Source: an uncultured Collinsella sp.
GTDB taxonomy: Bacteria; Actinomycetota; Coriobacteriia; Coriobacteriales; Coriobacteriaceae
Assembly (NCBI GenBank): GCA_902494605.1
Contig: CABUUG010000020.1
Location: 1 to 19,498 of the forward strand
Length of the DNA stretch: 19,498 nucleotides
Direction of reading: 5' to 3'
Part shown: positions 1 through 6,820 of the stretch, piece by piece
How positions within the stretch are numbered: position 1 is the first letter of the stretch
Layout: each line of letters begins with the position of its first letter
Position numbers and translations under genes: made by a program
Notes under the pieces: generated by a model
Seen by the model: the letters and a program-made list of their open reading frames with translations, nothing else
Told to the model about the DNA's origin: nothing
Database searches by the model: none

Positions 1-70
1 CCCCCCCCCCCCCGTTCCCTTCGGGGGGGGCTCTCTTTTTACAACACCCCCCCCCACCCCCCCCCCCCCA
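1..70. repeat. Poly-C/poly-G low-complexity tracts with possible terminator
   Basis: The sequence opens with 13 C, then a short spacer, 8 G (23-30) and a T-run (36-40). After that come C-runs of 9 (47-55) and 13 (57-69) interrupted by a single A. C-tract, loop, G-tract and TTTTT together look like a rho-independent terminator for a gene to the left, but the homopolymer lengths may be unreliable. The minus strand carries G-runs of 13, 9 and 13, which is strong G-quadruplex potential. A contig edge or homopolymer miscall is an alternative explanation. Confidence 0.6.
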
Positions 71-87
71 CGTCATCTACCCTCTCG

Positions 88-96
88 TGCGATAAT
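88..96 (+). promoter_or_regulatory. Candidate extended -10 promoter
   Basis: TGC followed by GATAAT (91-96) matches an extended -10 element (TGn-TATAAT-like). It lies about 38 bp before the first start codon. No convincing -35 is visible because that position falls into the C-tract, which fits an extended -10 promoter. The assignment rests on the motif only. Confidence 0.35.
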
Positions 97-133
97 CCTC
101 CGCAGAAGTCACCGACAGCAGAGGGAGTTTGTG

Positions 134-757
134 ATGAAGGTTCTTTTGGTCAATGGCAGCCCCAAGGCAAACGGCAACACCGCCCGCGCACTCACCGAAG
201 TCGCAGAGCAACTTAATGCAGAAGGCATTGATACCGAGGTGTTTCAGCTGGGCGCCAAGCCCATTCGCGATTGCATCGGTTGCGGCCAGTGTGGCAAGCT
301 TGGCGGTCGCTGCACCTTTGACGATGACGTGGTGAACGAGCTGATCGCTGCCGCCGAGCAGGCAGATGGCTTTGTCTTTGGCTCACCCGTCTACTATGCG
401 CACCCCAGCGGACGCATCCTTTCGGCCCTCGATCGCGCCTTCTATGCCGGCAGCAAGGCCTTTACGCACAAGCCGGGCGCTGCCGTCGCCGTTGCCCGTC
501 GCGGCGGCACGTCGACCACCTTCGACGTGCTCAATAAGTACTTCACCATCAACCAGATGCCCGTGGTTGCTTCCACGTACTGGAACAACGTGTTTGGTGC
601 CATGCCGGGCGAGGCCGCCCAGGACGCCGAGGGCCTGGCCACCATGCGCAACATCGGCAAGAACATGGCCTGGCTCCTGCATTGTATCGAGGCAGGACAG
701 GCCGCCGGCATCGAAGCCCCCGAAGCCGATCGCGAGCGCACCAACTTCATCAGGTAG
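134..757 (+). CDS. Flavodoxin-fold NAD(P)H-dependent FMN oxidoreductase family protein
   Basis: A 207-residue cytoplasmic protein of the NADPH-dependent FMN reductase / flavodoxin-like fold. The N-terminal VLLVNGSPKANGNT (about 4-16) is the phosphate-binding loop for FMN. GSPVYY (83-88) is the second flavin-contacting loop. Cysteines 47, 50, 53 and 60 form C-x2-C-x2-C-x6-C, the compact spacing known from iron-sulfur flavoproteins (Isf), so a [4Fe-4S] cluster is possible. Many gut relatives with this motif are annotated only as flavodoxin family, and the substrate cannot be deduced. The ATG at 134 is preferred over the GTG at 131 because GAGGGAG (121-127) then sits 6 bp upstream. The next gene begins 17 bp downstream, suggesting co-transcription. 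Confidence 0.9.
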   Translation: MKVLLVNGSPKANGNTARALTEVAEQLNAEGIDTEVFQLGAKPIRDCIGCGQCGKLGGRCTFDDDVVNELIAAAEQADGFVFGSPVYYAHPSGRILSALDRAFYAGSKAFTHKPGAAVAVARRGGTSTTFDVLNKYFTINQMPVVASTYWNNVFGAMPGEAAQDAEGLATMRNIGKNMAWLLHCIEAGQAAGIEAPEADRERTNFIR

Positions 758-774
758 AACGGCGGAACAAATAC

Positions 775-1116
775 ATGAACGTGCAAATTTTTGGCACCAA
801 AAAGTCTTTCGACACCAAGAAGGCGCAGCGTTATTTTAAGGAGCGCCGCATTAAGGTGCAGTTTATTGACCTTAAGGAAAAGGAGATGAGCAAGGGCGAG
901 CTCACGAGCGTGATGCAGGCGGTCGGCGGTATCGACAAGCTGCTCAACCCCAAGGCCAAGGACGAGGAGACGCTCGCGCTCATCCAGCACCTCACCCCCA
1001 GCCAGCGCTTCGACAAGTTGCTCGAGAACCAGCAGGTTCTAGCCGAGCCCATCGTGCGTAACGGCAAAAAGGCCACCGTCGGTTATTGCCCCGATGTATG
1101 GGGAGCCTGGGAGTAG
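775..1116 (+). CDS. ArsC/Spx-fold (thioredoxin-like) protein lacking the catalytic cysteine
   Basis: A 113-residue protein of the ArsC/Spx/YffB family. The start (VQIFGTKKSFDTKKAQRYF, 3-21) aligns with the family pattern YGIKNCDTIKKAR, and the downstream KLLNPKAK and LIQHL blocks fit too. At the family's catalytic Cys position this protein has Phe12 (KSFDT instead of KNCDT). The only cysteine lies near the C-terminus (VGYCPDVW). Arsenate reduction or CxxC redox sensing at the usual site is therefore not supported. A binding or regulatory role, as for some Spx-like proteins, is inference. The ATG at 775 has GGCGGA at 761-766 and follows the flavoprotein stop by 17 bp, so the two are probably one transcript. 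Confidence 0.85.
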   Translation: MNVQIFGTKKSFDTKKAQRYFKERRIKVQFIDLKEKEMSKGELTSVMQAVGGIDKLLNPKAKDEETLALIQHLTPSQRFDKLLENQQVLAEPIVRNGKKATVGYCPDVWGAWE

Positions 1117-1202
1117 CCTGTGTTATTTGCCAGCGCGTGGGTATAAGAGCAGGCGTTTGGCATATGATTCAACTGTAAGCCATGTCTAACAAAGGAGGGC
1201 AC

Positions 1203-2333
1203 ATGCCCAACAAACCCGTGAAAATCATCATGCTTACCGGATACCTCGGTGCCGGCAAGACCACGCTGCTCAACCACATCCTCGCTAACGATGGCGGTAT
1301 CCGCGCCGCCGTAATCGTCAACGATATCGGCGAGATCAATGTGGACGCCAGCCTCATCGCCGACGGCGGCCTTTCCGAGACCGACGACCTCATCCCGCTC
1401 ACCAACGGCTGCATCTGCTGCACGCTTTCGGATGACCTGGCCAACCAGCTGCAGGGCATCGCCGATTCGGGCAACTTCGATTACATCATCATCGAGGCCT
1501 CGGGCATTTGCGAGCCCATCCCCATCGCCTACACCATCTCGAGCTTCTGCGACGAGGCCAAGGTGGGCGGCGAGCCTAAGCTCGCGCTCGACAACATCGT
1601 GGCCGTGGTCGACTGTGCCCGCATGTACGACGAGTTCAACGGCGGTCGCGACCTGCTGGCTGAGGATATCGACGAGGACGACATCGAGAGCCTGCTCATC
1701 CAGCAGATCGAGTTCTGCTCCACGCTAATCCTCAACAAGACCGATACCGTGAGCCCTGAGCAGATCGCCGAGCTCAAGGCCATCGTGCGCAGCCTGCAGA
1801 AGGACGCCGTGATCGTCGAGGCCCAAAACGGAGAGGTTCCTATGGAGGAGCTGCTCGACACCGACCGCTTTGACTTTATGCGCGCCTACAACTCCGCCGC
1901 CTGGATCGAGGCCATGGAGCATCCCGAGGAGCACGACGACCCCGAGGTGCTCGAGTACGACATCGAGACCTTTGTGTACTCGCGCCGCAAGCCGTTTGAC
2001 CTGCAGAAGTTCACCGATTTTGTTGAGCAGGAGTGGCCCGACGAGGTCATCCGCGTCAAGGGCCCGCTGTGGCAGACCGGCGATCCGGACATGTGCTACA
2101 TGTTTGAGCAGGCCGGTCACCAAATGCGCCTGATGGAGAACGGTCTGTTTGTCGACTCGGCGCCCGAGGGCGAGAAGCAGAAGATCATCGACGAGAACCC
2201 CGAAATCATGCAGATTTGGGACGACGAGACGGGCGACCGCATGACGAGCCTGTGCATCATCGGCCGTCACATGGACAAGGATGCGCTCATCGCCTCCCTC
2301 GATGCCTGCCTGACCGACTGGCACCGCGCCTAG
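1203..2333 (+). CDS. CobW/COG0523-family G3E GTPase (putative metallochaperone)
   Basis: A 376-residue cytoplasmic GTPase of the G3E CobW/YjiA/ZNG group, a family of metal-insertion chaperones. Walker A is GYLGAGKTT (13-21). The diagnostic metal-binding motif is CICC (70-73, within NGCICCTL). The Walker B-region segment is IIEASGICEP (96-105), and the G4 motif is NKTD (178-181). The C-terminal third (about 255-370) resembles the CobW C-terminal domain. There is no long histidine-rich tail, only a short HPEEHDD stretch, so the metal (Zn, Co or other) is not indicated and no metalloenzyme gene sits beside it. The start is set by AAGGAGGG (1192-1199) at the ATG at 1203. An in-frame ATG at 1182 lies upstream of this site and is unlikely. 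A strong terminator follows. Confidence 0.92.
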   Translation: MPNKPVKIIMLTGYLGAGKTTLLNHILANDGGIRAAVIVNDIGEINVDASLIADGGLSETDDLIPLTNGCICCTLSDDLANQLQGIADSGNFDYIIIEASGICEPIPIAYTISSFCDEAKVGGEPKLALDNIVAVVDCARMYDEFNGGRDLLAEDIDEDDIESLLIQQIEFCSTLILNKTDTVSPEQIAELKAIVRSLQKDAVIVEAQNGEVPMEELLDTDRFDFMRAYNSAAWIEAMEHPEEHDDPEVLEYDIETFVYSRRKPFDLQKFTDFVEQEWPDEVIRVKGPLWQTGDPDMCYMFEQAGHQMRLMENGLFVDSAPEGEKQKIIDENPEIMQIWDDETGDRMTSLCIIGRHMDKDALIASLDACLTDWHRA

Positions 2334-2372
2334 GTTTATCCAAGCGGGCATTTTTCCGCCTACACAACCGCC

Positions 2373-2407
2373 AAACCACCACGAAGGTGCCCTTCGTGGT
2401 GGTTTTT
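2373..2407 (+). terminator. Rho-independent terminator after the G3E GTPase gene
   Basis: A perfect 15-bp stem (2373-2387 with 2391-2405) and a 3-nt loop (TGC) run into five T (2403-2407). It lies 40 bp past the GTPase stop and 22 bp before the trmL start, so it separates the two transcription units or attenuates read-through. Confidence 0.9.
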
Positions 2408-2428
2408 CGTTCTGAGCCAAGGAGATTC

Positions 2429-3028
2429 ATGTTCAATATCGTGCTGTATGCACCCGAAATTCCGGCCAATACAGGCAATATCGGCCGTACCTGCGTGGTC
2501 ACCGGCGCCCGTCTGCATCTGGTGGAGCCGCTGGGGTTTTCGCTCGACGACAAGACGGTGCGTCGTGCCGGACTGGGCTACTGGCAAAACTTGGACGTGA
2601 CGACCTATGCCAGCTGGGAGGATTTCCTTGCGCGCAACGGCCTCTCCCCTGCCGACGAGCGCCTGCATCTGCTGACCAAAAAGGCGCGCAGAACCTATGC
2701 GCAGAGTACCTACCGCGATGGCGACTACTTGGTCTTTGGCAGCGAGAGCTCGGGCATTCCCGAGCCACTGCTTGCCGCGGCGCCCGAGCGCTGCGAGCGC
2801 ATCCCGATGCTGCGCGATTGCGACTCGCTCGATAACGCCGAGGCATGGGAAGCTCACGAGGAATCGCTGGAGCATACCGAGGACAGCCACGAGGCCATCC
2901 TTCGGCAGGATATCTGCGGCAACTTCGTCAATCCCGACGACTACCGCATCAGCGCCCTCAACCTTTCCAACAGCGCCGCGATCGTCCTCTACGAGGCCCT
3001 GCGCCAGGCAGGCTTTCCGGGAATGTGA
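2429..3028 (+). CDS. trmL: tRNA (cytidine(34)-2'-O)-methyltransferase TrmL
   Basis: A SPOUT-class RNA 2'-O-methyltransferase of 199 residues; E. coli TrmL, which modifies the wobble base of tRNA-Leu, has about 157. Motifs appear in family order: FNIVLYAPEIPANTGNIGR (2-20), DDKTVRRAGLGYW (40-52), the SAM-site loop GSESSGIP (104-111), IPML (126-129) and LNLSNSAAIVLYEALRQ (178-194). The C-terminal half forms the trefoil knot. Between IPML and LNLSN lies an acidic insertion of about 40 residues (roughly 133-176) that E. coli TrmL lacks. The C-terminus is short (GFPGM), because the last codon and the TGA stop lie inside a palindromic repeat. AAGGAG (2419-2424) precedes the ATG at 2429. Confidence 0.93.
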   Translation: MFNIVLYAPEIPANTGNIGRTCVVTGARLHLVEPLGFSLDDKTVRRAGLGYWQNLDVTTYASWEDFLARNGLSPADERLHLLTKKARRTYAQSTYRDGDYLVFGSESSGIPEPLLAAAPERCERIPMLRDCDSLDNAEAWEAHEESLEHTEDSHEAILRQDICGNFVNPDDYRISALNLSNSAAIVLYEALRQAGFPGM

Positions 3029-3055
3029 CAAAGGGGCTGTCCCTTTGTCACATTC
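3021..3055. repeat. REP-like palindrome, copy 1 (overlaps trmL stop)
   Basis: A perfect 15-bp inverted repeat (3021-3035 with 3041-3055) around the 5-nt loop GCTGT. The left arm contains the trmL ATG-TGA end (stop 3026-3028). It belongs to the same family as the copies at 4278-4312 and 8007-8039. It could terminate transcription or protect the 3' end, but no T-run follows. Confidence 0.9.
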
Positions 3056-3172
3056 AAGCGCCACGCCGATGGCACACACGCCTAATTGATGCTCTAGATA
3101 AAGAGCCCTCACTTTTAATCAGAATTAACTAAAGTAAAATGAAGTTAAACGGCGGTGTGAAAGGAGAGCCTT

Positions 3173-4273
3173 GTGAAATATCTCGAGAACCCGTTTACCC
3201 CCAGTTTTGGTGAGGTTCCTGCCCATCTCGCTGGCAGACAACAGATTATTCGGGATTTGGACCGTGCCTTCTTGAGCCAGCGTAGGCGCCCAGAATTGAC
3301 CTCGATCTTCTCAGGCGCGCGTGGAACCGGTAAAACCGCTCTCATGTCGTCGCTCGCGACAAGGGCGGAATCCCACGGCTGGATAGCCGTAAAGACGACC
3401 GCGCTCCCGGGAATGCTTGAGGAAATCGAGTTCGGGGCGAAACGTGCTGCCGGCCATCTTATCGACCCGTCTAAGAACTTCGAAGTCACCGGCCTCGGAA
3501 TTGCACCGCTCGGCAGCATCGAGGTCAATCGCGTTCACGATGCCTCAACCTGGCGTTATCGCATGAGCGACATCATCGACCAGCTCAACGAGGCGGGCAC
3601 CGGTCTGCTCGTCACGGTTGACGAGGTGGACCCGACACTCGATGAGATGATTCAGCTCGCAGCGACGTATCAGCACTTTGTGACCGATGGAAAACGCGTC
3701 GCCCTGCTCATGGCGGGACTTCCCAACAACGTATCGACGCTACTGAACCACAAGACGGTCTCGTTCCTTCGCCGCGCCCAACAATATCATCTGGGTCGCA
3801 TTGCCGACTATGACGTACGCGAGGCCTTGATTCGCACAATCCAGGAAAACGATCGCCTGGCAGATGCTGAGGGAATCGATAGAGCCGTCCGCTCGATCTC
3901 TGGTTTTCCCTTCCTATTGCAACTCGTAGGCTACCGTGCCTGGGATCTCACAAGCGATTCGAAGGAAATCTCGTCACGCGACTTTGACCTGGGAATCAAA
4001 ATCGCGCGCGACGAGATGGACGACCGAATCCTCGCGGCAACCTATCGGGAACTCACTGCAGAGGACAAGCGATTCCTCATCGCCATGCTCGATGACGAGG
4101 AAGAGTCCACCACCGCCGACCTTGTCGAGCGCCTTAAGCGTTCGCCGCAGCAGGTCTCCCGCTACCGACGCCGCATGATAGATGCCGGCATCATCGGGGA
4201 ACGAGGACGAGGGCTCGTCGCATTTGAATTGCCATTCTTCCGCGACTATCTCGCGGCTCAATGCGTGAAATAG
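3173..4273 (+). CDS. AAA-type ATPase with C-terminal winged-helix-like domain (paralog 1)
   Basis: A 366-residue P-loop ATPase. Walker A is GARGTGKT (48-55) and Walker B LLVTVDEV (145-152). A sensor-like strand LLMAGLP (178-184) and the marker FLRRAQQ (198-204) follow. The segment GFPFLLQLVGY comes later, and the last 80 residues (LTAEDKRFL...QQVSRYRRRMIDAGII) read as a winged-helix DNA-binding tail. It resembles the archaeal-type / STAND-like ATPase-wHTH proteins, whose cellular role is mostly unknown. It is a paralog of the gene at 6821-7939. The GTG start at 3173 has AAGGAG at 3161-3166. The 5' region (3081-3150) is markedly AT-rich, with a TAAAAT -10-like box at 3135-3140 and a TTAACT/AGTTAA inverted pair (3125-3130, 3143-3148). 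It is convergent with the UvrA-like gene. Confidence 0.85.
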   Translation: MKYLENPFTPSFGEVPAHLAGRQQIIRDLDRAFLSQRRRPELTSIFSGARGTGKTALMSSLATRAESHGWIAVKTTALPGMLEEIEFGAKRAAGHLIDPSKNFEVTGLGIAPLGSIEVNRVHDASTWRYRMSDIIDQLNEAGTGLLVTVDEVDPTLDEMIQLAATYQHFVTDGKRVALLMAGLPNNVSTLLNHKTVSFLRRAQQYHLGRIADYDVREALIRTIQENDRLADAEGIDRAVRSISGFPFLLQLVGYRAWDLTSDSKEISSRDFDLGIKIARDEMDDRILAATYRELTAEDKRFLIAMLDDEEESTTADLVERLKRSPQQVSRYRRRMIDAGIIGERGRGLVAFELPFFRDYLAAQCVK

Positions 4274-4277
4274 GCAT

Positions 4278-4312
4278 CAATGAGGCAAAGAGGCTGTCCC
4301 TTTGTCACATTC
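4278..4312. repeat. REP-like palindrome, copy 2 (degenerate left arm)
   Basis: Aligned without gaps, 31 of 35 positions equal the copy at 3021-3055. The right arm is identical, and three of the four changes disrupt pairing in the left arm. It sits exactly between two convergent genes: 4 bp after the ATPase stop (4271-4273) and 2 bp before the UvrA-like stop (4315-4317). Confidence 0.85.
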
Positions 4313-4314
4313 GG

Positions 4315-6795
4315 TTATAGGTAGCGGCCGGTGATGCTTGTGGAGCAGGCGGCGATGTCGCCCGGCGTGCCGGCGCAGACGATTTGCCCGCCCGCGTCGC
4401 CACCGCCCGGGCCCATGTCGATCACGTAATCGGCATTGCGGATAAGGTCGAGATCGTGTTCAATCACGATAACCGTGGCGCCCTTGGCAACGAGGCCGTC
4501 GAACACACTCAGCAACACTTGGACATCGAGCGGATGTAGTCCGATTGTGGGCTCGTCGAACACGAATACGGCGTCGTCCTGCACGCGGCCCATCTCGCTC
4601 GCGAGCTTAAGGCGCTGTGCCTCACCGCCCGAAAGCGCCGGCGTGGGCTCACCGAGCGTGAGATAACCCAGGCCCAGGTCGTGCAAGGTCTGTAAGCGCG
4701 TCTGAACCTTCTTGAGTCCCACCGTGGCGTCGAGGGCCTCGTCCACACTCATGTCCATGAGCTGCGGCAACGTAAGCAAGCTCCCGTCCTTGCCCTCGCG
4801 ATGGATATGCGAGGCGGCCTCGGCGTAGCGCGAACCACGGCATGCCGGGCAGACAATCTCGACATCGGGCAAAAACTGCACGTCGAGCGATATCGAGCCC
4901 GTGCCATCGCACGTAGGGCAGCGCAAGGCGCCAGTGTTGTAGCTGAAGGCGCCCGCCTTGTAGCCGGCCGCTTTGGCTTCGGGCGTACGGGCAAAGGCGC
5001 GGCGCAGCTCGTCATGGATGTCGGCATAGGTTGCCACCGTCGAGCGCACGTTGGCGCCGATGGGCGTAGCGTCAATCAGGTTTGCGCGCGCGATGCCCTC
5101 GGCATCTATCCAACGCACGTGCCCCGGCAGGCGCTCACCAGCTGCCTGCGCCTTAAGCGCCGGAATGAGCGTCTCGAGTACCAACGTCGTCTTACCCGAA
5201 CCCGAAACACCCGTAACCGCAACCAAGCGGCCGCGCGGGATATCGACTTCGAGCGGCTTGACGGTATGGATGGCATCGGTCGCCATGCGGATATGGCCCT
5301 GGTCGAACATTTCGTCGTCAGTCACCTGCGGACGCAAGCGCTTGGGCTCGGCGCGCAAAAACGGCGCGATGCGACTGCTCTGCGATTGCTCGACCTCGTC
5401 TACCGTACCAGCGGCGATCACATTGCCGCCGCCTGCTCCGGCAACGGGGCCCATCTCGACCAGATAGTCGGCTTCCGCCAGCACACGTGTATCGTGGTCG
5501 ACAACAACCACGGTGTTGCCGTCATCCACCAGATCGCGCATCACGCCCACCAAGCCGTCGACATTGGCGGGATGCAAGCCGATCGAAGGCTCGTCCAGCA
5601 CATAAAGCACGCCCGTCGATCGGTTGCGCACCACGCGAGCAAGCTGTACGCGCTGGCGCTCACCCGTGGAGAGCGTGGCACCGGCGCGGTCGAGTGAAAG
5701 GTAATCGAGTCCCAGGTCGACTAGACGACGGGCCGCGCTCAAAAACGAATCGCAGATATCCGTCGCCATGGGCCGCATCTCGGACGGCAAGGATGCGGGC
5801 ACCCCGCGCACCCACTCAATCGCCTCGCCCAGCGTCATGGCCGCGGCCTGCGCCAGATTGATACCGCGCACTTGGGGCTGGCGCGCAGCCTCGGAAAGAC
5901 GCGTGCCACCACAGTCGCGGCATGGCCCCTCGCGCAAAAAGCGCGCAACGCGTTTGAGCCCCTTATCGTCCTTAACCTTGGCGAGCGCATTTTCGACGGT
6001 ATAGACGGCGTTGTAATAGGTGAAGTCGAGCGGCGTGGCGCCCTCGCCGTTTTTGGGAACGTAGAGAATGTGCTTCTTAACCGCCGGGCCGTGGAACACG
6101 ATATCGCGCTCTTGAGGCGTGAGCTGGCTAAACGGCACGTCGGTGCGCACGCCCATCTCCCCGGCCACCTGCTTCATCAGATCCCACATGAGCGTACCCC
6201 AGGGAAGCACCGCGCCTTCGTTGATGGTCTTTGACTCGTCGGGCACCAGACTCGCCTCGTCCACCTCGCGCATGACACCAGTGCCGCCGCAGGTAGAGCA
6301 CGCGCCGCCGCTGTTAAAGGCAAGGTCCTCGGCACCCGGCGCGTAGAACTCGCGGCCGCATGCGGGGCACGTGAGCGATAGGCCAGCAGCAACGTTAAGG
6401 CTCGGCTCCACGCGCGCCCCGCAGTGCGGGCACACGTGATGGGCACAACGGCTAAAGAGCAGACGCAGGCTATTGTTGAGCTCGGTCATGGTGCCAAAGG
6501 TCGAGCGCACGCCCGGTACGCTCGGACGCTGGTGCAGCGCGAGCGCCGCCGGCACGTGCAAGACCTCATCCACCTGGGCATGTTCGGCCTGCGTCAGACG
6601 ACGGCGAGTATAGGTGCTGAGCGCCTCCAGGTAACGACGCGAGCCCTCGGCGTAAAGAACGCCCAGTGCCAGCGAACTCTTGCCCGAACCCGACACGCCG
6701 GCAATGCCCACGAGCTTTCCCAGCGGGATATCGATATCGATGTCCTTGAGGTTATGGACGCGCGCACCACGCACCTCGATAGCCTGCGGGCTCAT
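4315..6795 (-). CDS. UvrA2-type ABC ATPase lacking the UvrB-binding domain
   Basis: An 826-residue UvrA paralog with two ABC modules. Numbered from the ATG at 6795, the first module has Walker A GVSGSGKSS (33-41), signature LSTGERQ (375-381) and Walker B LDEPSIGLH (400-408). The second has GVSGSGKTT (529-537), LSGGEAQ (721-727) and DEPTIGLH (747-754). Zinc motifs are CPHC/CPAC (122-125, 143-146), CSTC (166-169), CRDC (292-295) and CPTC/CPAC (626-629, 649-652). Canonical UvrA has about 940 residues with a UvrB-binding domain after the first zinc-containing segment; here only some 20 residues separate CPAC from CSTC. That is the UvrA2/DrrC-like architecture, linked in other species to tolerance of DNA-binding drugs, so a role in UvrB-dependent excision is doubtful. 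A GTG at 6819, 1 nt after the upstream ATPase stop, is an alternative start. Probably co-transcribed with that ATPase. Confidence 0.9.
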   Translation of the reverse strand: MSPQAIEVRGARVHNLKDIDIDIPLGKLVGIAGVSGSGKSSLALGVLYAEGSRRYLEALSTYTRRRLTQAEHAQVDEVLHVPAALALHQRPSVPGVRSTFGTMTELNNSLRLLFSRCAHHVCPHCGARVEPSLNVAAGLSLTCPACGREFYAPGAEDLAFNSGGACSTCGGTGVMREVDEASLVPDESKTINEGAVLPWGTLMWDLMKQVAGEMGVRTDVPFSQLTPQERDIVFHGPAVKKHILYVPKNGEGATPLDFTYYNAVYTVENALAKVKDDKGLKRVARFLREGPCRDCGGTRLSEAARQPQVRGINLAQAAAMTLGEAIEWVRGVPASLPSEMRPMATDICDSFLSAARRLVDLGLDYLSLDRAGATLSTGERQRVQLARVVRNRSTGVLYVLDEPSIGLHPANVDGLVGVMRDLVDDGNTVVVVDHDTRVLAEADYLVEMGPVAGAGGGNVIAAGTVDEVEQSQSSRIAPFLRAEPKRLRPQVTDDEMFDQGHIRMATDAIHTVKPLEVDIPRGRLVAVTGVSGSGKTTLVLETLIPALKAQAAGERLPGHVRWIDAEGIARANLIDATPIGANVRSTVATYADIHDELRRAFARTPEAKAAGYKAGAFSYNTGALRCPTCDGTGSISLDVQFLPDVEIVCPACRGSRYAEAASHIHREGKDGSLLTLPQLMDMSVDEALDATVGLKKVQTRLQTLHDLGLGYLTLGEPTPALSGGEAQRLKLASEMGRVQDDAVFVFDEPTIGLHPLDVQVLLSVFDGLVAKGATVIVIEHDLDLIRNADYVIDMGPGGGDAGGQIVCAGTPGDIAACSTSITGRYL

Positions 6796-6820
6796 CTTCT
6801 GTTCCGTCACCTTTATCACC

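Noticed and set aside
775..1116. Arsenate reductase
   Set aside because: The catalytic cysteine is replaced by Phe and no ars genes are nearby.
1725..2420. Minus-strand open frame of 231 codons
   Set aside because: It is antisense to the G3E GTPase gene and would also run through a strong terminator hairpin.
4801..5697. Long plus-strand open frame of 298 codons
   Set aside because: It lies wholly antisense to the UvrA2-like gene, has low-complexity Arg/Gly/His-rich translation and no family motif; it is a GC-rich shadow frame.
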